The position numbers and the translations under genes were made by a program. A model generated the notes under the pieces. The model was given only the letters and a program-made list of their open reading frames with translations. It was not told where the DNA came from and did no database searches. DNA of 64,000 nucleotides from Scandinavium goeteborgense (GTDB lineage Bacteria; Pseudomonadota; Gammaproteobacteria; Enterobacterales; Enterobacteriaceae): positions 1,984,001-2,048,000 of the forward strand of contig NZ_CP054058.1 in the NCBI RefSeq assembly GCF_003935895.2, written 5' to 3'. Below are positions 59,072-64,000 of this stretch, piece after piece (within the stretch, counting starts at the first letter, position 1; each line of letters begins with the position of its first letter).

Positions 59072-60583
59072 TTATGCGGAAGCAGCCTCGCGAGCTTTTG
59101 CGATATCTGCTTCGTCATCCAGAGTCATGCGATTCAGTTTCGGTGCGGTCAGCAGCATCAGTGCAGCGATAACCGCGGTCGCGATACCAATCTTCATGAA
59201 CACATCACCGTAGACGTGCAGGGACATCAGAGGGTCGGTGACGTTTTCTGGAACCGCCATCAGGTTAGCCACGTTACCGGCGATGATTGCAGCACCGGCA
59301 GTCGTCAGGAACCAGCTACCCATGATGAAGCCCATCAGACGCTGTGGAACCAGCTGTGCAACCATTGCCAGACCCAGACCGGAGATCATCAGCTCACCGA
59401 TGGACTGTAGCGCGTAGCTCAGAATCAACCAGTTTACAGAGACGATACCTGCATCAGATGCGAATTTCGCACCCACTGGCAGCACCAGGAAGGCCAGAGA
59501 ACACAGCACCATACCGAAGGCAAATTTATGCGGCATCGGCATACGGTCGCCCATCTTGTTATAGATAGCGGCCAGAATCGGGCTACCAATCATGATCCAG
59601 AATGGGTTGAGTGCCTGGAACTGTTCTGGCTCAAACGCGATACCCAGAATGGAATGCTCAACGTTACGGATAGCGAAGAAGTTCAGAGACGTTGGCATCT
59701 GGCTGTACAGCACGAAGAACACGATAGCTTCAACCATCAGGATGAAAGCAACGAGCATCTTACGACGTGCAGCACCCTGCATAGCGAAGGTTTCTTTCGC
59801 GAAGATGCAGACGATACCCAGAGCAACAACGCCCAGAACCATGCGTGCGATGCCCTGGTTGTGCAGCAGCCAGGTGGCGATAGCAACCAGAATCACAACA
59901 CCGACGATAGTTGCCAGCAGTTTTCCGACGTGTACCGGCGCGAAGTCAGGCTTAGAGCCGTAGCTTTTCACCCATCTCTGGCAGAACGCGAAGTTCACCA
60001 CGGTGATACACATACCGACTACGCTCAGCGCAAACGCTGTGCTCCAGCCGTATTTCGCCGCCAACCATGGTGTGGCGAGCATAGAGAAGAAGGAACCGAT
60101 GTTGATGGACATGTAGTACATGGTGAATGCACCGTCCAGACGCGGGTCCTCTTTGTCGTAGCAGGTAGAAAGCAGGGCAGACGGGTTCGCTTTGAACAGG
60201 CCGTTACCGACCGCGATGGTCGCCATACCCATATAAACGACAGCTGCGTCATGACCTGAGAAAGCTACCAGTGCGTAACCGATCGCCAGAACGATGGCGC
60301 CCAGCATGATAACGCGTTTGGTACCCAGAACTTTATCGCCCAGCCAGCCGCCAACAGCGACCAGACCGTATACCAGCGCACTGAATGAAGAGAACAGCGT
60401 AATGGAGTCCGATTCGGACATACCCAGTTGTTTCACCAGGTAGACGGCCATGATGCCCTGGAGGCCGTAATAGCCAAAACGTTCCCAAAGTTCGATAGAG
60501 AATATGAGATAGAACGCTTTAGGTTGTTTGAAAGCGTTGAGACTTACGCTTTCTTCAGTTGGTTTATTGTTTGCAGTAGACAC
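59072..60583 (-). CDS. dtpA: DtpA (TppB), proton-dependent di/tripeptide transporter
   Basis: 503 residues from a GTG at 60583 ([25 protein letters not shown]), with AGAGG 6 bp upstream; the ATG at 60739 adds an unrelated 52 residues. POT-family, 14 helices, ExxERFG motif ([20 protein letters not shown]) in TM1 and [10 protein letters not shown]. In enterics it is controlled by OmpR. Confidence 0.96.
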   Translation of the reverse strand: MSTANNKPTEESVSLNAFKQPKAFYLIFSIELWERFGYYGLQGIMAVYLVKQLGMSESDSITLFSSFSALVYGLVAVGGWLGDKVLGTKRVIMLGAIVLAIGYALVAFSGHDAAVVYMGMATIAVGNGLFKANPSALLSTCYDKEDPRLDGAFTMYYMSINIGSFFSMLATPWLAAKYGWSTAFALSVVGMCITVVNFAFCQRWVKSYGSKPDFAPVHVGKLLATIVGVVILVAIATWLLHNQGIARMVLGVVALGIVCIFAKETFAMQGAARRKMLVAFILMVEAIVFFVLYSQMPTSLNFFAIRNVEHSILGIAFEPEQFQALNPFWIMIGSPILAAIYNKMGDRMPMPHKFAFGMVLCSLAFLVLPVGAKFASDAGIVSVNWLILSYALQSIGELMISGLGLAMVAQLVPQRLMGFIMGSWFLTTAGAAIIAGNVANLMAVPENVTDPLMSLHVYGDVFMKIGIATAVIAALMLLTAPKLNRMTLDDEADIAKAREAASA

Positions 60584-60822
60584 ATATACCTCTTTTTTTA
60601 CATCCCATATTAACGGGGGTGGTGGGCGTGACGTTCGTTTTGACATCCGCCTTATAATTATTCTTGGAGGGGAAAACGGGAGGTAATGTTCACTATCCTG
60701 AACGTTCACACAAGGGGTTTGTAATACTCTGTTACACATAACGAGATCGTTATAATCGTCCGTTCATCTAAATGTTATTCAGCGTTTAACATCGTCGTTT
60801 CGATTCCGTCAGATTTTTACAC

Positions 60823-60846
60823 TAAAAAAGAGCCCATCATCGGGCC
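60823..60846 (-). terminator. terminator-like hairpin in the nth-dtpA gap
   Basis: On the reverse strand GGCCC-GATGAT-GGGCT then CTTTTTT; stem only 4-5 pairs. It could end a transcript starting near the CRP site or a long nth 3' end. Confidence 0.5.
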
Positions 60847-61001
60847 AAAAGGCGAGATGTTCTGCTGTTTTGCTTTGAACCCAGTGATATGGTCCATTAA
60901 TCCGAAAAATAGTGGTGATATGTCTGGTTAAAAAACAGTTAACCACTGCATCAGCAAAGGCTTGGGAGCATTTTTATAACATTGATGTAACGTTATGTTA
61001 T

Positions 61002-61023
61002 CGAGGTGATCTAGATCACATTT
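61002..61023. promoter_or_regulatory. CRP-like site in the nth-dtpA gap
   Basis: Contains the perfect palindrome GTGATCTAGATCAC; 19 of 22 positions agree with the CRP consensus AAATGTGATCT-AGATCACATTT. Centred about 430 bp upstream of dtpA. Confidence 0.75.
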
Positions 61024-61161
61024 GTATAGAAATTTTAGCTGATAAAAAAACGATTAACCTGCCAGGGCGATAAACGACCGGATCATGCATTAGTTTTAGG
61101 CAGAGAAGAGAGTGAATCAGAAGGCAGGAAAGCCGCGCGACAGCACGGCCTTAAGACGGGA

Positions 61162-61797
61162 TCAGCCGTCGACTTTTTCTTTAAATTCGCACAGGTCTTC
61201 AATCAGGCAAGAGCCACATCGAGGTTTGCGTGCGATGCAGGTATAGCGGCCGTGCAGAATCAGCCAGTGGTGGCAGTCGACTTTAAATTCGGCTGGTACC
61301 ACTTTCAGCAGTTTCTCTTCGACCTGTTCGACGTTTTTACCCGGTGCGAAGTGCGTGCGGTTGCAGACGCGGAAGATATGGGTATCGACGGCGATAGTTG
61401 GCCAGCCAAACGCGGTATTCAGCACCACATTCGCGGTTTTGCGTCCTACGCCGGGCAGGGCTTCGAGCGCGGCCCTGTCTTCCGGGACCACGCTGCCGTG
61501 CTGTTCGATGAGAATGCGGCAGGTCTTAATCACATTCTCGGCCTTGCTGTTAAACAGGCCGATAGTCTTGATGTACTCTTTCACGCCGTCGACGCCAAGT
61601 GCCAGCATCGCTTCGGGGGTATTCGCCACCGGATACAGCTTTGCCGTGGCCTTATTGACGCTTACGTCCGTCGCTTGCGCGGAAAGCAGCACCGCAATCA
61701 GTAGCTCGAATGGGCTGGTGAAATTCAGCTCTGTAGTCGGGTGCGGGTCGTTGTCCCGCAACCGGCTGAGGATCTCGAGGCGCTTCTCTTTATTCAT
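61162..61797 (-). CDS. nth: Endonuclease III
   Basis: 211 residues. Base-excision repair glycosylase/AP lyase for oxidised pyrimidines. Helix-hairpin-helix LPGVGRKTANVVL with K120, D138 in AVDTHIFR, and four [4Fe-4S] cysteines (C-X6-C-X2-C-X5-C, CIARKPRCGSCLIEDLC). Its ATG shares one base with the rsxE stop (TGATG), so it is the last gene of the rsx operon. Confidence 0.97.
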   Translation of the reverse strand: MNKEKRLEILSRLRDNDPHPTTELNFTSPFELLIAVLLSAQATDVSVNKATAKLYPVANTPEAMLALGVDGVKEYIKTIGLFNSKAENVIKTCRILIEQHGSVVPEDRAALEALPGVGRKTANVVLNTAFGWPTIAVDTHIFRVCNRTHFAPGKNVEQVEEKLLKVVPAEFKVDCHHWLILHGRYTCIARKPRCGSCLIEDLCEFKEKVDG

Positions 61798-62501
61798 CAG
61801 GCTTTCCCTGTCGTGGCTTTCACGTCCGGCGCGACTTCACAATGGTTACGTACGCGGGTCGCCTTCTGCTTCATTCGCTGATCGATAATGTATTTACCCG
61901 CCAGCAGCATCCCGAGACCAATAAACGCGCCCGGTGGCAGCATTGCCAGCAGGAACGGCGTATCGGTGTGGAACACTTCGATACGCAGCACTTTGGCCCA
62001 ACTGCCCAGCAGGCCATCCGCGCCGTCAAACAGCGTACCGTTGCCGAGAATTTCACGGATGGAGCCCAGCACAAACATTGCGCAGGTCGCACCCATCCCG
62101 ATGGCGAAACCGTCGAGCGCGGATAGCATGGGACCTTGCTTCGCAGCGAAGGCTTCGGCGCGGCCAACGACAATACAGTTGGTCACAATCAGCGGGATGA
62201 AAATACCCAGCGACTGATACAGGCCGAATGCATAAGCGTTGATCAGCATCTGCACCGAGCTTACCACCGAGGCGATGATCATCACGTAAATCGGAATACG
62301 GATTTCAGGCGGCGTCCAGCGGCGAAGCAGGGAGACAAACAAGTTGGTCAGCGTCAGTACCAACGTGGTCGCCAGCCCAAGCCCAAGGGCATTGGTCGCC
62401 GTGGAGGTGACCGCCAGCAACGGACACAGCCCTAAAAGCTGCACCAACGAGGAGTTGTTTTTCCATAATCCCTGAACAATAACGTCTTTGATTTCGCTCA
62501 T
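61797..62501 (-). CDS. rsxE: RsxE, electron transport complex subunit (Rnf family)
   Basis: 234 residues, six-helix inner-membrane subunit homologous to NqrD/RnfE, with conserved cysteines that hold a membrane Fe-S site ([19 protein letters not shown] and [14 protein letters not shown]). The Rsx complex keeps SoxR reduced and so sets superoxide signalling. 3 bp after rsxG. Confidence 0.96.
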   Translation of the reverse strand: MSEIKDVIVQGLWKNNSSLVQLLGLCPLLAVTSTATNALGLGLATTLVLTLTNLFVSLLRRWTPPEIRIPIYVMIIASVVSSVQMLINAYAFGLYQSLGIFIPLIVTNCIVVGRAEAFAAKQGPMLSALDGFAIGMGATCAMFVLGSIREILGNGTLFDGADGLLGSWAKVLRIEVFHTDTPFLLAMLPPGAFIGLGMLLAGKYIIDQRMKQKATRVRNHCEVAPDVKATTGKA

Positions 62502-62504
62502 GAT

Positions 62505-63125
62505 TTACTCTTCACAGGGGCTAAGTTCGTTAATCTGCTGCGGTAGCGTCTCGGCAAACAATCCGGCGCGTTTTACCGCATTCACCACCGCGCGAGGCGT
62601 AATGGTGGCCCCGGTAAACTGATCAAATTCGCCGCCATCTTTCTTCACCGCCCACTGGCTGTCATTGTCACCGTGAATGATTTTACCGGCGAAGCGGGTG
62701 ATCCAGTCGGAATGGCGCAGCTCGATTTTATCGCCCAGACCCGGTGTTTCATGGTGCTGGGTCACGCGAGATCCGAGCACGGTTCCGCTAAAATCGGCAC
62801 CGACCAGCAATTGAATGGCACCGGAATAACCGTCCGGGGCAGTGGCTTCCATCACCACGGCGACCGCCGCGTCATCTTTGCGGGCGATATAAATCTTATG
62901 GCTGCCTTTGCCTAACGCCGGGGCGTCCAGCACATAACAGCTTTTCAGCAGGTCGTTATTATAGCTTCCCTGCGGCACCACCTGATCGAACAGCGCCATT
63001 TGTTGTTTGGCCGACTGAATATCAATGGTGCTTTTGGTCATCTGATTAATGATGGCCGTTGTTCCTGTGGCTCCCGCGGCGAAAAGGGCCAGCGTGATGC
63101 CGTGTTTGCGAATCGTCGTCAGCAT
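62505..63125 (-). CDS. rsxG: RsxG, FMN-carrying subunit
   Basis: 206 residues. N-terminal membrane anchor about 9-28, periplasmic FMN-binding domain with the flavinylation motif TGAT ([13 protein letters not shown]), whose second Thr carries FMN. Also conserved GLGDKIE. 8 bp after rsxD. Confidence 0.96.
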   Translation of the reverse strand: MLTTIRKHGITLALFAAGATGTTAIINQMTKSTIDIQSAKQQMALFDQVVPQGSYNNDLLKSCYVLDAPALGKGSHKIYIARKDDAAVAVVMEATAPDGYSGAIQLLVGADFSGTVLGSRVTQHHETPGLGDKIELRHSDWITRFAGKIIHGDNDSQWAVKKDGGEFDQFTGATITPRAVVNAVKRAGLFAETLPQQINELSPCEE

Positions 63126-63133
63126 GGTCGTTC

Positions 63134-64000
63134 TCAGCGGTGTCCATAAACGCGCGGGCGCGTGTAATAGTCGATCAGCGGCACGGTAATATTGGCCAAC
63201 AGCGTCGCGAAGGCCACGCCATCGGGATACCCGCCGAAGCTACGAATCAGCCACACCAGCACGCCAGCCAGCGCGCCGTAAAGCAAACGACCGCGATTGG
63301 TGGTAGAGGCGGTCACCGGGTCGGTCAGAATAAAGAAAGCACCGAGCATCGTCGCCCCGGACAAAATATGCATCTGCGGCGAAGCCAACGATTCTGGCGA
63401 GAATACCCAGCCGAGTGTGGCGCAGACGGCCAGCGATACCAGGAAACTGACCGGAATATGCCAGCGAATGGCCCGTTGCCACAGCAGGAAAAGACCGCCC
63501 GCCAGATACGCGACGTTCACCCACTGCCAACCAATGCCCGCCAGCGCCCCGCGATAAATCATGGAGTGCAGAATGTCAGTCACGCTGTGGCCTGCGTGCA
63601 GCGACGTTTTAAAGGTGTCCAGCGGCGTCGCCTGGCTGATACCGTCCACGCCAATCCGCAGCGCGTTGATATCGGTTCCGGTGGCAGTATGTCCGCTGAG
63701 GATAATTTGCAGTGTATCCATCAGGCCCGGCGTATTAATCGCGATTTCCTGCGGCGGTAGCCAGGAGGTCATCTGCACCGGGAAGGAAATCAGCAGCACC
63801 ACGTAACCAATCATCGCCGGGTTAAACGGGTTATTCCCCAGGCCGCCATACAGTTGCTTGGCGATAATCACCGCGAAGGCAGTACCGAGCACCACCATCC
63901 ACCACGGCGCCATCGACGGAATACTGATTGCCAGCAGCAGCCCGGTGAGTAGGGCGGAATTGTCGCCCAGTGTTTTACCGATTTCCTGTTTGCGCAGACG
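63134..64000 (-). CDS. rsxD: RsxD, FMN-carrying membrane subunit (partial, 5' end outside window)
   Basis: The frame is open from the window edge ([28 protein letters not shown]) to the stop at 63134, 288 residues of about 350. Multi-pass NqrB/RnfD family; covalent FMN site in [10 protein letters not shown]. The N-terminal about 60 residues lie beyond 64000. Confidence 0.95.
   Translation of the reverse strand, partial: RLRKQEIGKTLGDNSALLTGLLLAISIPSMAPWWMVVLGTAFAVIIAKQLYGGLGNNPFNPAMIGYVVLLISFPVQMTSWLPPQEIAINTPGLMDTLQIILSGHTATGTDINALRIGVDGISQATPLDTFKTSLHAGHSVTDILHSMIYRGALAGIGWQWVNVAYLAGGLFLLWQRAIRWHIPVSFLVSLAVCATLGWVFSPESLASPQMHILSGATMLGAFFILTDPVTASTTNRGRLLYGALAGVLVWLIRSFGGYPDGVAFATLLANITVPLIDYYTRPRVYGHR

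Larger units (their letters stand above)
60584..61161. other. 578-bp gap between nth and dtpA
   Basis: Both flanking genes run leftward. The gap holds the dtpA leader and promoter (left part), a short terminator-like hairpin (60823-60846), a near-consensus CRP site (61002-61023) and a weak hairpin after nth (about 61130). No conserved protein gene is recognised. A 26-codon reverse-strand frame (60897-60817) lacks a good ribosome site. Confidence 0.6.

Noticed and set aside
60817..60897. 26-codon reverse-strand frame in the nth-dtpA gap
   Set aside because: No convincing ribosome site, and its end runs into the terminator-like hairpin; not enough to call a gene.

Overview
The window is chromosomal DNA from a member of the Enterobacteriaceae. 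Gene order and protein sequences follow the E. coli K-12 block ydiK-ydiJ-menI-suf-ldtE-lpp-pykF-fumD ... valVW-mdtK-ribC-cfa-punC-punR-purR-cydH-ydhP-sodB-mepH-grxD-rnt-gloA-nemA-nemR-ydhL-ydhF-sodC-ydhKJI-slyA-slyB-anmK-mliC-pdxH-tyrS-gstA-dtpA-nth-rsxEGD. The protein divergence and the accessory genes suggest an Enterobacter, Lelliottia, Leclercia or Kluyvera-like genome rather than Escherichia; the genus cannot be fixed from sequence reading alone.

Layout. 1-4578: ydiK (cut by the window edge), an ERIC repeat, ydiJ and menI. 4843-5757: an LpxP-type lipid A acyltransferase not at this place in K-12. 6029-11611: the Fur-controlled sufABCDSE Fe-S assembly operon. 11720-15384: ldtE, lpp, pykF and fumD, linking Braun lipoprotein with one of its L,D-transpeptidases and glycolysis/TCA functions. 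15385-29138 is accessory DNA where K-12 has ydhY-ydhQ. It holds a shikimate/quinate catabolic cassette (TetR regulator, 3-dehydroshikimate dehydratase fused to an HPPD-like domain, MFS transporter, shikimate dehydrogenase), a ModA-like protein without signal peptide facing a FecBCD-type ABC transporter whose promoter carries a ModE-like operator, a polar amino acid ABC transporter, a YfiH/PgeF paralogue, a pair of overlapping LuxR-type regulators and a small lipoprotein. Three tRNA-Val(GAC) genes follow at 29273-29517.

29656-52241 returns to the conserved backbone, interrupted by two identical-length (1414 bp) IS4-family elements in opposite orientation. Each sits exactly inside the hairpin of a bidirectional terminator between convergent genes (ribC/cfa and grxD/rnt). 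Each carries its own inward-facing terminators at both ends. The 29-codon cytochrome bd subunit gene cydH lies between purR and ydhP. 52289-53644 is an extra membrane diguanylate cyclase inserted between slyA and slyB. 53870-64000 is backbone again, but pdxY is missing between tyrS and gstA, where only a terminator and a REP-like sequence remain.

The window is rich in recognisable regulatory DNA: Fur (sufA), ModE-like, Cra-like (pykF), PurR (purR), SlyA (slyA), PhoP (slyB), NemR (nemR) and a near-consensus CRP site in the 578-bp dtpA-nth gap. The most interesting signals are the terminator-targeting IS pair, the ModE-linked oxyanion transporter with a cytosolic ModA-like partner, the intact HPPD iron triad in the dehydroshikimate dehydratase fusion, and matched two-heptad extensions in both arms of the YdhJ coiled-coil hairpin.
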